A stretch of DNA of 13,046 bases from Proteobacteria bacterium ST_bin16 (GCA_002083595.1 MSXT01000052.1:1-13046), one strand, 5' to 3'; numbered from the stretch's first letter, positions 1 to 7,075 are shown. Numbers and translations are program-made. Notes: a model not told the origin generated them from the letters alone.

Positions 1-1
1 A

Positions 2-2866
2 TTATTGGCAAGACTCGCAGCTCTCGTCATCGATCGCGCAGTACTTGATTTCCACCGTGGACACTTCCACCGCAGCTTTGACCACGCCGCCATCGGACGG
101 CACCGCGTTCAGCGATCCGGCGCGCACCGTGGATTTCTCCGCCGCCGTCGCACCCATCGAGCGCAAATAATAGGTGGTTTTGAGACCACGCAGCCACGCC
201 AGTTTGTAGGTTTCGTCCAGTTTCTTGCCGGAAACGCCGCCCATGTAAATATTCAGCGATTGCGATTGGTCGATCCATTTCTGCCGCCGCGCGCCCGCTT
301 CGATCAGCCAGCGCGGATCCATCTCGAACGCGGTGGCGTACAGCGTGCGGATATTGTCCGGAATGCGGTCGATTTTGCTGATCGCGCCGTCAAAATATTT
401 CAAATCCGAAATCATCACTTCGTCCCACAGATTCAGTTTTTTCAGATCGTTGACCAGCGATTTATTCGCAATGGTGAATTCGCCCGACAAGTTCGATTTG
501 ACGTACAGATTCTGGTAGGTCGGTTCGATGCTGGCGGACACGCCGACGATGTTGGAAATCGTCGCGGTCGGGGCAATCGCCAGGCAGTTGGAATTGCGCA
601 TGCCGTACTGCTGGATGCGCGTACGCAACGCGTCCCAATCCAGCGTTGCGGATAAATCCGCTTCGACAAAGCCGCCACGCTCCTGGCGCAGCACTTCCAG
701 CGTATCGTGCGGCAGAATGCCGCGATCCCACAGACTGCCTTTATAACTGCTGTAGCAGCCGCGCTCTTGCGCCAATTCGGTCGATGCCCAGTAAGCTTGA
801 TACGCTACCGCTTCCATCGAACGGTCGGCGAATTCAACCGCTTCTTGCGAGCTGTACGGAATGCCCAATTGATGCAGGCAATCCTGGAATCCCATGATGC
901 CCAGACCGACCGGACGGTGTTTCAGATTGGCATTACGCGCTTTGGCAACGGCATAGAAATTGATGTCGATGACGTTATCGAGCATGCGCATGGCCACCTG
1001 GATCGTGCGCTTCAGCTTGTCCAGATCGAGCGCGCCGTCTTTCAGATGCGCGACCAGATTGACCGAACCGAGATTGCATACGGCAATTTCCTTGTCGTTG
1101 GTATTCAACGTGATTTCCGTGCACAAGTTGGAGCTGTGCACCACGCCGATATGGTTCTGCGGTGAACGCACGTTGCACGGATCTTTAAAGGTAATCCACG
1201 GATGACCGGTTTCAAACAGCATGCTCAGCATCTTGCGCCACAATTGCACGGCGGGAATTTTTTTGTACAGATCCAGCTCGCCGCGCTCGATTTTCGCTTC
1301 GTAACCGAGATACGCTTGCTCGAACTGCTGGCCGAATTTCTCGTGTAAATCGGGCGTATCTGACGGCGAAAACAACGTCCAGTCGCTGCCGTCCATGACG
1401 CGCTTCATGAACAGATCGGGAATCCACGTCGCGGTGTTCATGTCGTGCGTGCGGCGGCGGTCGTCGCCGGTGTTTTTGCGCAATTCCAGGAATTCCTCGA
1501 TGTCCAGATGCCAGCATTCCAGGTACGCGCATACCGCACCCTTGCGCTTGCCGCCCTGATTGACCGCCACGGCGGTATCGGACACCACTTTCAGGAATGG
1601 CACCACGCCTTGCGATTTGCCGTTGGTGCCCTTGATGCGAGCGCCCATCGCCCGCACCGGCGTCCAGTCGTTGCCCAGACCGCCGGCATATTTGGCCAGC
1701 AGCGCATTTTCCTTGATCGCCTCGTAAATGCCGTCGAGATCGTCCGGCACGGTGGTCAGGTAGCACGACGACAATTGCGAGCGGCAAGTGCCGGAATTGA
1801 ACAGCGTCGGCGTCGAGCTCATGAAATCGAAACTCGACAGCACGTGGTAAAACTCAATCGCACGCGCTTCGCGGTCGATCTCGTTCAGCGCCAGCCCCAT
1901 CGCCACGCGCATGAAGAACGCTTGCGGCAATTCGATGCGGCGTTCCTTGATATGCAGGAAGTAACGGTCGTACAGCGTTTGCAAGCCGAGATAATCGAAT
2001 TGCAGGTCACGATCCGCATCCAGCGCTTCGGCCAGGCGCTTCAGGTCGAATTGCGCCAGGCGCGGGTCGAGCAATTCGGCTTCGATGCCGCGTTTGATGA
2101 ACACCGGGAAGTATTCCTGATACTGCGCGTGCATCGCCTGTTGCGTCACTTCCTCGCCCAGCACTTCGTGGCGCACGTTGTTCAATAATAAGCGCGCGGT
2201 GACATAGCTGTACGCCGGGTCTTTCTCGATCAGCACGCGCGCCGACAGCACCAGCGATTTGTTGACTTCATCGAGCGACACGCCATCGTACAAATCCTTG
2301 ACAGTGGCTTTCAGAATCAGCGCGGGATCGACGGTATTGCCCAAACCGGCGCAGGAGGATTCGATTAATGCGGATAACTTGGCGATGTCGAGCGGCACGC
2401 GCTGGCCGTTATCGACGACGTACAACGTTTCCGCCGCGGTCTCGGCGGCCGATTTCTGTTTCAGCTTGGCCCGTTCGCGCGCGCGTTCCTCGCGGTACAG
2501 CACATAAGCGCGCGCCACATCGTGCTGGCCCGAGCGCATCAACGCCAGCTCGACCTGATCCTGAATATCCTCGATATGGAACGTGCCGCTATCCGGCTGG
2601 CGGCGCAGCAGCGCATTCACCACATCGTTGGTCAACCCGGCCACTACTTCGCGTACCCGCACCGATGCCGCGCCCTGCCCGCCATCGACGGCGATAAACG
2701 CCTTGGTCAGCGCAACTGAAATCTTGCCCGGCTCGAACGACACCACCGCACCGTTGCGGCGGATGACTTTATGCTGGGAAAAACGGGGATTTTGCGCGGG
2801 TGTATCCATAAAACTTTGATTTCCGGAAACAGGTTTGAGGTGAGTTTGTTCTGTCGTAAGCTGCAT
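2..2866 (-). CDS. nrdA: Class Ia ribonucleoside-diphosphate reductase, alpha (large) subunit
   Basis: Reduces ribonucleoside diphosphates to deoxyribonucleotides in the cytoplasm, working with the radical-bearing beta subunit NrdB (not in the window). The 954 residues include two ATP-cone-like regions, at about 31-130 and a more divergent one at about 147-235. This layout and length match the Pseudomonas aeruginosa type rather than the roughly 760-residue Escherichia coli enzyme. Visible active-site residues are C368 (SSC), N580/C582/E584 in NLCTEI, C597 in AVCNLGS and the radical-transfer pair Y899-Y900. The tail carries the redox pair C950-x2-C953. The ATG at 2866 is preceded by a strong AGGAGGA ribosome-binding site 7 bases upstream. 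The stop codon is TAA at 2-4, so the gene is complete. Regulation is probably by NrdR, since a matching box lies about 82 bases upstream. Identity is certain; the allosteric role of the second cone is inferred. Confidence 0.97.
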   Translation of the reverse strand: MQLTTEQTHLKPVSGNQSFMDTPAQNPRFSQHKVIRRNGAVVSFEPGKISVALTKAFIAVDGGQGAASVRVREVVAGLTNDVVNALLRRQPDSGTFHIEDIQDQVELALMRSGQHDVARAYVLYREERARERAKLKQKSAAETAAETLYVVDNGQRVPLDIAKLSALIESSCAGLGNTVDPALILKATVKDLYDGVSLDEVNKSLVLSARVLIEKDPAYSYVTARLLLNNVRHEVLGEEVTQQAMHAQYQEYFPVFIKRGIEAELLDPRLAQFDLKRLAEALDADRDLQFDYLGLQTLYDRYFLHIKERRIELPQAFFMRVAMGLALNEIDREARAIEFYHVLSSFDFMSSTPTLFNSGTCRSQLSSCYLTTVPDDLDGIYEAIKENALLAKYAGGLGNDWTPVRAMGARIKGTNGKSQGVVPFLKVVSDTAVAVNQGGKRKGAVCAYLECWHLDIEEFLELRKNTGDDRRRTHDMNTATWIPDLFMKRVMDGSDWTLFSPSDTPDLHEKFGQQFEQAYLGYEAKIERGELDLYKKIPAVQLWRKMLSMLFETGHPWITFKDPCNVRSPQNHIGVVHSSNLCTEITLNTNDKEIAVCNLGSVNLVAHLKDGALDLDKLKRTIQVAMRMLDNVIDINFYAVAKARNANLKHRPVGLGIMGFQDCLHQLGIPYSSQEAVEFADRSMEAVAYQAYWASTELAQERGCYSSYKGSLWDRGILPHDTLEVLRQERGGFVEADLSATLDWDALRTRIQQYGMRNSNCLAIAPTATISNIVGVSASIEPTYQNLYVKSNLSGEFTIANKSLVNDLKKLNLWDEVMISDLKYFDGAISKIDRIPDNIRTLYATAFEMDPRWLIEAGARRQKWIDQSQSLNIYMGGVSGKKLDETYKLAWLRGLKTTYYLRSMGATAAEKSTVRAGSLNAVPSDGGVVKAAVEVSTVEIKYCAIDDESCESCQ

Positions 2867-2873
2867 CGGTGAT

Positions 2874-2880
2874 TCCTCCT
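2874..2880 (-). promoter_or_regulatory. Ribosome-binding site of nrdA
   Basis: On the minus strand this reads AGGAGGA, a nearly perfect Shine-Dalgarno sequence, 7 bases before the ATG at 2866. It fixes the nrdA start and predicts strong translation. Confidence 0.85.
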
Positions 2881-2926
2881 GACTGGTGATTCATCAAAGA
2901 AAAATACAAATTTCTGTTGATTCAAT

Positions 2927-2955
2927 GGAATAGCATTATTTGAATAGAACCACAA
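2927..2955 (-). promoter_or_regulatory. Candidate sigma-70 promoter of nrdA
   Basis: Reading the minus strand, a -35-like TTGTGG (2950-2955) and a -10-like TATTCC (2927-2932) are separated by 17 bases. This would start transcription near 2920 with a leader of about 54 bases. The -35 lies inside the NrdR box, so a bound repressor would block RNA polymerase. The hexamers match consensus only partly; the placement is inferred. Confidence 0.4.
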
Positions 2956-2967
2956 TATATAGTGGTT
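2948..2967. promoter_or_regulatory. NrdR box (ribonucleotide reductase repressor site)
   Basis: A 20-base near-perfect palindrome, AACCACAATATATAGTGGTT, with 9 of 10 base pairs symmetric. Its central 16 bases match the published NrdR-box consensus acaCwAtATaTwGwgt at 14 of 16 positions. NrdR is a zinc-finger/ATP-cone repressor of nrd operons in most bacteria. The box sits 82-101 bases upstream of the nrdA start and overlaps the candidate -35. NrdR boxes usually occur in pairs; I found no clear second one at the expected spacing. Confidence 0.82.
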
Positions 2968-3393
2968 GATGGAGAATGCTATGGCACCAATGGTACAACA
3001 CAAATTATTTTTTGTGCAGGAAAATTTTGCGGTTTTTTTAATTTGCAATCAAAAAATCGATCATCTTTTGATTAAGATTAATTGCTATCAGGCAGTTAAG
3101 ATTACACTGATGCGTGATGCTAATTTGCAACGGTTGTCGAAAATTAGGGACTTGCCAGATTTACGAAGAATTCAGCAATCGCAATTTCCGGCGGATGATG
3201 CGAGGACTGGCCAGGTCATTACCCCTTCCATTTCCCTTAAAAACTTCCCGGCGTCCGGCGTTTCCCTAGCATACGAAGCAGCTATTCAGATTGACCGCCT
3301 TTTTGGCATATTTCCAGAAATTCTCGACTATTCAACAATCTGATGCTAAAGACTCCGGGAGAGTTTTATTACAGAAATGTTACAAACCACTGA
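2968..3393. other. Intergenic stretch without a convincing gene
   Basis: Between the nrdA control region and the promoter of the methylase-like gene lies AT-rich DNA. A plus-strand frame is open from 2966 to 3343, but it begins in the NrdR-box flank, has no ribosome-binding site and reads as low-complexity AT-rich translation for its first 45 codons. The only part resembling a known protein is the short segment near 3239-3313 (separate entry). A weak inverted repeat, CACAAA-N6-TTTGTG, lies at 2999-3016. No RNA gene was recognised. Confidence 0.5.
3239..3313 (+). pseudogene. Possible remnant of an IS66-family transposase (C-terminal region)
   Basis: About 25 codons translate to a segment containing VSLAYEAAIQIDRLFGIF. 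From memory this resembles the conserved piece of IS66-family TnpC proteins of the form SPLALEAVxRIDALFxIER, with LA, EA, ID and LF aligned. The surrounding frame contains no other transposase motif and no terminal repeats were found. If real it is a short fossil fragment marking past insertion beside the methylase-like gene. The assignment rests on a short remembered match and may be coincidental. Confidence 0.22.
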
Positions 3394-3425
3394 TTGCAAA
3401 TTATTTTTCACCGAAAATGTATAAT
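3394..3425 (+). promoter_or_regulatory. Candidate promoter of the methylase-like gene
   Basis: A perfect -10 hexamer TATAAT lies at 3420-3425. The best -35-like sequence, TTGCAA (3394-3399), is 20 bases upstream, longer than the ideal 17, so the -35 may be weak or another element may be used. The predicted leader is about 64 bases. The region is strongly AT-rich, so a chance -10 match is possible. Confidence 0.4.
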
Positions 3426-3485
3426 AAAAATATGCTTTCAATTTTGTGTATGAGTTTAGTATGAGCGTCGCATCAAATTCACGAT

Positions 3486-3489
3486 GGAG
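3486..3489 (+). promoter_or_regulatory. Ribosome-binding site deciding the methylase-like start
   Basis: GGAG ends 6 bases before the ATG at 3496. The earlier in-frame ATG at 3484 overlaps this element and has no Shine-Dalgarno sequence of its own, which favours 3496. Confidence 0.6.
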
Positions 3490-3495
3490 TCTTCT

Positions 3496-4359
3496 ATGAA
3501 GTTCAATACCCCGCTGCGTTACCCTAAAGGAAGAAGCAATATACCAAGCTTTTTTAAAATAATTTTTGCGCACAATGATTTACTGGGTGGACATTATGTT
3601 GAGCCCTATGCCGGAAGCGCAGGAATCGCGCTGAATTTACTCACGCACGGTTACGTGTCTCGTGTTCATTTAAACGCTGCAAATCCTGCGGTATACGCTT
3701 TTTGGCACAGCGTCATCAACCAACCGGAAGCGCTTTGTAAAGCTATTCACGATATTAAAATAACAACAGAAGAATGGCAGCGGCAACAAGATATCTTGCG
3801 TTCCCCTGAAAATCATAGCGCACTCGAAGTGGGCTTCTCAATCTTCTTTCTAAATCGGATTAATCGGTTAGGAATTCTATACGGAGATGTTACTGACGGA
3901 AAAAGCCAAGGCAAGCGCTGGAAGTTTGATGCCCGCTTTAATAAGCTAGATTTGATTCGCGGCATTGAATGGATTGCGCTGCATCGTTCATTCATTCATT
4001 TATATAACCAAGATACTACCGGCCTAATAAAAACAGTATTACCGTCACTACCGGATAAAACACTCGTTTACTTTGATATTCCCTGCCATACCGAGGAACG
4101 AGGTCTTCATCACGATCATGATTCTCATCATCATCGAGTGAGTTTGGCAAAACTGATCAAGGAAAATATCATGCAACACTGGATAGTTTCATATCCTAAT
4201 CATCCCGGAATTGTGGAGCTGTACAAAGGTTATCCAGCTATTGTCCATGATATCTCCAGCAATGCACGAAATCGCTCTGAAGACTCTGAAATCATGATTT
4301 TCAGTAATCGATTGATCATTCCTGACTGGAAAAATCCATCCAATTTAAAAACCGCTTAA
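3496..4359 (+). CDS. D12-class (Dam-like) DNA adenine methyltransferase homologue with degenerate catalytic motif
   Basis: A 287-residue protein of the D12 N6-adenine methyltransferase fold, collinear with the family. Motif X is TPLRYPKGRS (5-14), motif I is YVEPYAGSAG (34-43), the cofactor region is HLNAANPAVY (58-67), then FFLNRINRLG (117-126) and DARFNK (145-150). The motif IV position is VYFDIPCH (191-198), followed by WIVSYPN (229-235). Active members carry DPPY at motif IV; here it is D194-I-P-C197. The acidic residues usual in the cofactor region (NDxDP or similar) are A and N, and the motif X Lys is Arg. A His-rich run (205-213) follows motif IV. The frame is intact, so the protein is probably made, but it is unlikely to methylate DNA normally. 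ATG 3496 is chosen for its GGAG site; 3484 is the alternative and adds 4 residues. The gene is AT-rich compared with its neighbours, suggesting transfer. No restriction endonuclease lies nearby. Family membership is clear; inactivity is inferred. Confidence 0.85.
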   Translation: MKFNTPLRYPKGRSNIPSFFKIIFAHNDLLGGHYVEPYAGSAGIALNLLTHGYVSRVHLNAANPAVYAFWHSVINQPEALCKAIHDIKITTEEWQRQQDILRSPENHSALEVGFSIFFLNRINRLGILYGDVTDGKSQGKRWKFDARFNKLDLIRGIEWIALHRSFIHLYNQDTTGLIKTVLPSLPDKTLVYFDIPCHTEERGLHHDHDSHHHRVSLAKLIKENIMQHWIVSYPNHPGIVELYKGYPAIVHDISSNARNRSEDSEIMIFSNRLIIPDWKNPSNLKTA

Positions 4360-4422
4360 ACAATCCGCCTTCACGGTCTTCACAGCAATTCGAGGAAAAA
4401 GAATCTCACATCTTTGTCTAAG

Positions 4423-4458
4423 ATAACAGAATGGGAATCTATGTTCCCATTCTGTTAT
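4423..4458. terminator. Perfect 15-bp hairpin between convergent genes
   Basis: ATAACAGAATGGGAA (4423-4437) and its exact reverse complement (4444-4458) flank a 6-base loop. It lies 63 bases after the methylase-like stop and 14 bases beyond the stop of the convergent PEP-CTERM gene. Location and stability suggest a shared bidirectional terminator. No T-run follows on either strand, so it is not a canonical Rho-independent terminator and may instead protect mRNA 3' ends. Confidence 0.55.
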
Positions 4459-4472
4459 AGATAAAACCTAAA

Positions 4473-5905
4473 TTATAGCGATGATAATTTTCTACGACGC
4501 ACCATGAATCCCAATAAGCCCAGTCCAGCTAACAACATTGCATAGGTTTCCGGCTCTGGAATTGCGGCTACCGCTTGAGGAAGAAAAATAGATCCGCCGA
4601 GATCCGCATCCTTGAAACCAATGACGAAAAACTGATTATCCCCCGCAATGGCTGAAAAATCATTGTCATTGGCTAATATGAGCGTGTGGTAAGTTTCCGC
4701 ACCAACGATGACGTCATCGCCAAAAGCCGCGCCTTCCAGCTTGGCCGGGATATTTGCATCCGTAATTCCATTCGCATTGAGCAGCGCTCTGATGTCGAGG
4801 AACAAGCTCTTATCCGGATGTCCCTGATTGGCTAACAAATTGGCTTCACCGCTCATTCCGCTGATGTCGGTAGCATCATTCAAATCAACTTTCCATAATT
4901 GTTTGATCGCTGCTTTTGAACCATCGCCCAATCCTTTGCCATCCCGTTCAAGAACTAAGAATTCATGATTATTAATGGCCAATATCTCGCTGCTATTGTA
5001 ATTTTTAGTACCGATCTGGTTATCGTAGGCAAATTCATGCGTTGCACCAGTAACAATATCTATCGAAACGATGCGGTTGGCTCGTCCGCCGTCACCGCCA
5101 TCCTGCAGCAATGGGCTTTGCATAAAACCGAATAGCGTTGTGCCATCCGGAGAAATAGCCAATCCTTCCATACCTTTGTTGGCAACCCGGCCAGTGGCGT
5201 TGCCGCTGATCTCTGAAGCACCGCTTGAACTTAGGTTAGCAACAGCTAAATTGTCCGGTAGCATGAACGATTTGATCCGCTCGCCGGTTTGACGGTCGAA
5301 TTGGTAAACGTAAGGGCCATATTCATCCGAGATAAACACACTTTTGCCATCGTTTGAGACGCGAATGCCTTCCGGATCGAGTCTTCCATGATTGGGATTG
5401 AGTGAGTTGCCCGCTCCAAAATTATCCGAACGGCCGCTGAAATAATTGATCGTTGCTGTGTTTAACAAAGGCGCAGCGCCGCTTGCGTAGGTCAAAGGCG
5501 TGGTGCTTGCAAGTAAGGTGGTGCTGTTTAAAGTAGTTGTAACCGCGAGCGGTAGCGTGGTGCCTGCCGCGAATAGCTTAAGCTAATTGTATGAAAGCGG
5601 GAAATATAGGATGTCGTGTTATCCACTGCACTTCCTCCAGCATAGGCAAGCGCATTCGGCCCCCTATCCGGTAATGCCAAGAATGTATTGTTGCCAGCAT
5701 ATGCAAAACCAGAACCCATTCCGCCAAGTAGGTTAGCAGAAACTCCACTTTCAAGCGTATCTGTCAAACCTGACAAATCACTTCCGGCGCCTGGGAGATT
5801 ACCGATACCAAGCAATACGGGCGTTGCATGTGCAATCGGTACTACGAATGAGATTGCCAAAAGCATTGGCAGAATTATTTTTGATTTTTGTTTGAAAATT
5901 ATCAT
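4473..5905 (-). pseudogene. Frameshifted phytase-like, PEP-CTERM-anchored secreted protein
   Basis: Two minus-strand frames form one broken gene. The first part starts at ATG 5905 (AGGA 7 bases upstream; ATG 5911 is an in-frame alternative with poor spacing). It carries a signal peptide, a basic start with a hydrophobic core ending PIAHA, then LPDRGPNALAY. Near 5563-5572 the frame slips, and the upstream frame ends in a stop near 5528. The next frame continues the same protein (AGTTLPLAV onward, then GRLDPEGIRVSNDGKSVFISDEYG, NKGMEGLAISPDG and FLVLERDGKG). Those motifs match the 'esterase-like activity of phytase' family. The C-terminus is a PEP-CTERM sorting signal: IPEPETYAMLLAG, a hydrophobic segment, then RRRK. 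The total length is one base short of a continuous frame, so a single-base deletion (or sequencing error) explains the break. If repaired it would encode about 477 residues, exported and sorted by an exosortase encoded elsewhere. Substrate is unknown. Confidence 0.85.
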
Positions 5906-6151
5906 ATTCATTTCCTACGAAGTTCGATGAAATTCAGTCATTTGATGATTAATCTTGATACTGGAAAGCCATGCAATTTTTACACGCTGGAATGACAGCA
6001 GCATGACAAGAATATGAACCGGATCCGATCTCCTCAATGGCATAAGCAGTTATCAGTAATTCCGCATAGCGGTTTCTGAAAATTGTCATTCAGGCGTAAC
6101 AGTCAACTGAATAAAATTCATTTTTTATAAAAACAAATGAAATTGCTGACC

Positions 6152-6156
6152 AAGGA
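6152..6156 (+). promoter_or_regulatory. Ribosome-binding site deciding the HTH-protein start
   Basis: AAGGA lies 7 bases before the ATG at 6164. The in-frame ATG at 6137 has only AT-rich sequence without a Shine-Dalgarno upstream, so 6164 is the likely start. Confidence 0.6.
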
Positions 6157-6163
6157 AATAAAA

Positions 6164-6424
6164 ATGTTAACCACAAAACAAGTATCAGAAATATTAGGTT
6201 GTTGCGCTATTACAGCTAAGCGAAAGCTGGAAAATGCTGGCATCAAAGCCAAAATGCAAACATCAATAAATGGCAATAGAAGAAAACATTTTTTTGACAT
6301 CACTGAGCAACAATTGCATGAATTAATTTTAAAGCAGAGAAAAAACGCAGGAAAAAGGGTCTTGCAGCAAGCCGTATCGCTGCGTGCATTGGAATCTATG
6401 TTTAACAGGCAATTACGAATGTAA
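6164..6424 (+). CDS. Small helix-turn-helix DNA-binding protein, unknown function
   Basis: An 86-residue basic protein. Residues 1-25 (MLTTKQVSEILGCCAITAKRK) fit the first helices of an excisionase/MerR-like winged helix-turn-helix. An FFDITEQQLHELI stretch follows, as in proteins whose wing leads into a helix, and then a Lys/Arg-rich C-terminal tail. I do not recognise a specific family. Alternative start 6137 would add 9 residues. It is divergent from the frameshifted PEP-CTERM gene across about 250 bases and convergent with the UPF0178 gene. No integrase or phage gene is visible, so a role as recombination directionality factor has no local support; a transcriptional regulator is equally possible. 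It is AT-rich like the rest of the accessory patch. Confidence 0.65.
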   Translation: MLTTKQVSEILGCCAITAKRKLENAGIKAKMQTSINGNRRKHFFDITEQQLHELILKQRKNAGKRVLQQAVSLRALESMFNRQLRM

Positions 6425-6453
6425 TCAATACCCGGCTTAACGGGAAGCAAATG

Positions 6454-6471
6454 GTTCCGGAATTCCGGAAC
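6454..6471. repeat. Perfect 18-bp palindrome
   Basis: GTTCCGGAATTCCGGAAC is its own exact reverse complement. It lies 30 bases after the HTH-protein stop. It has no loop and no T-run, so an operator or another protein-binding site is more natural than a terminator. Smaller inverted repeats flank it: CCCG-N6-CGGG at 6431-6444 and AGCTTAA-N9-TTAAGCT at 6479-6501. Confidence 0.6.
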
Positions 6472-6512
6472 GGCTTACAGCTTAATGATGATCTTTAAGC
6501 TAATAGCGGCAG

Positions 6513-6546
6513 GCTTGTGCTCTCTTTCCGGCCTGAAAGAGCAAGC
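6513..6546 (-). terminator. Imperfect hairpin downstream of the UPF0178 gene
   Basis: On the minus strand GCTTGCTCTTTC pairs with GAAAGAG and then CAAGC, with a 4-base bulge (AGCA) in the 3' arm and a loop around AGGCCG. It lies about 57 bases beyond the yaiI-like stop, at the end of the proposed five-gene operon. No T-run follows, so terminator function is inferred from position. Confidence 0.35.
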
Positions 6547-6602
6547 AAGTCACGGATCAGATGAGTGATGCTAGTTTTGACAGAACAAGCAACCTGGTCC
6601 AG

Positions 6603-7043
6603 TTATTGGGCCAATAGCTTATCCAGTTGATTGGCAAACATTTTGCGGTCATTTTGATTCAAAGCGGACTGACCGCCGGTATCCACGCCGCTGTTGCGCA
6701 GGTTTTCCATGAAATCCCGCATGCTTAAACGTGCGCCGATATTTTCCTTAGTGTACAGTTCGCCGCGCGGGCTCAGTACCAGACCTTCCTTTCGTATCAC
6801 TTCCGCCGCCAAGGGAATATCGCTGGTAATCACCAGATCGCCGCTTTCCACTCGTTTGACGATTTCATTGTCGGCCACGTCAAATCCGGGCTCGACTTGC
6901 TGCATGCGGATAAAGGGCGATGGCGGGATGTAGAGGGGGTGATTGGCGATCAGGATCAACTGCCGTTTCGTTCGTTCGGCCGCTCTGAACAGAATCTCTT
7001 TAATCACGACCGGGCAGGCATCCGCATCAATCCATATTTTCAT
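6603..7043 (-). CDS. yaiI: UPF0178 / DUF188 family protein (YaiI/YqxD-like)
   Basis: A 146-residue protein beginning MKIWIDADACPVVIKE, the hallmark of the UPF0178 family. Conserved acidic residues visible are D6 and D8 in IDADA, D58 in ADNEIV and D75 in ITSDIP. They are followed by the family pattern SPRGELYTxENIGARLxMRDFM and TGGQSALNQNDRKMFANQLD. The fold is believed to be PIN/nuclease-like, but no activity is established for the family. The length matches family members. It starts 32 bases after the pgsA stop, with GGGA 9 bases before the ATG, and is probably the last gene of the operon. Family assignment is secure; function is not known. Confidence 0.9.
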   Translation of the reverse strand: MKIWIDADACPVVIKEILFRAAERTKRQLILIANHPLYIPPSPFIRMQQVEPGFDVADNEIVKRVESGDLVITSDIPLAAEVIRKEGLVLSPRGELYTKENIGARLSMRDFMENLRNSGVDTGGQSALNQNDRKMFANQLDKLLAQ

Positions 7044-7075
7044 TGCTGATCGTCCCGGTCATGTTTGTGAAACCA

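Noticed and set aside
1445..2188. A 247-codon plus-strand frame inside nrdA
   Set aside because: Antisense shadow of a highly conserved gene in GC-biased codons; His/Arg-rich composition and no independent signals.
2985..3016. Second NrdR box candidates (ACCAATGGT near 2990; CACAAA-N6-TTTGTG at 2999-3016)
   Set aside because: Neither matches the TATA-centred consensus; the second is about 50 bases from the first box, not the usual spacing.
2707..3048. A 113-codon minus-strand frame overlapping the nrdA 5' end and its promoter
   Set aside because: It overlaps the certain nrdA coding sequence in another frame and crosses the nrdA promoter and ribosome-binding site.
2966..3343. A 125-codon plus-strand open frame upstream of the methylase-like gene
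   Set aside because: No ribosome-binding site, starts at the edge of the NrdR box, AT-rich low-information translation, and only a short stretch resembles any protein; kept only as a possible transposase remnant.
3461..3499. A 12-codon frame starting ATGAGCGTC whose stop overlaps the methylase-like start (ATGA)
   Set aside because: No ribosome-binding site and no regulatory sequence signature; stop-start overlap of this length is easily chance.
5912..5990. Sigma-54 type -24/-12 promoter upstream of the PEP-CTERM gene
   Set aside because: Some PEP-CTERM genes use such promoters, but no GG-N10-GC arrangement with TGGC/TTGC context was found on the minus strand here.
6118..6450. A 110-codon minus-strand frame opposite the HTH gene
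   Set aside because: Cys/Phe-rich antisense translation typical of the complement of a Lys-rich gene; the plus-strand frame has a good ribosome-binding site and a recognisable HTH.
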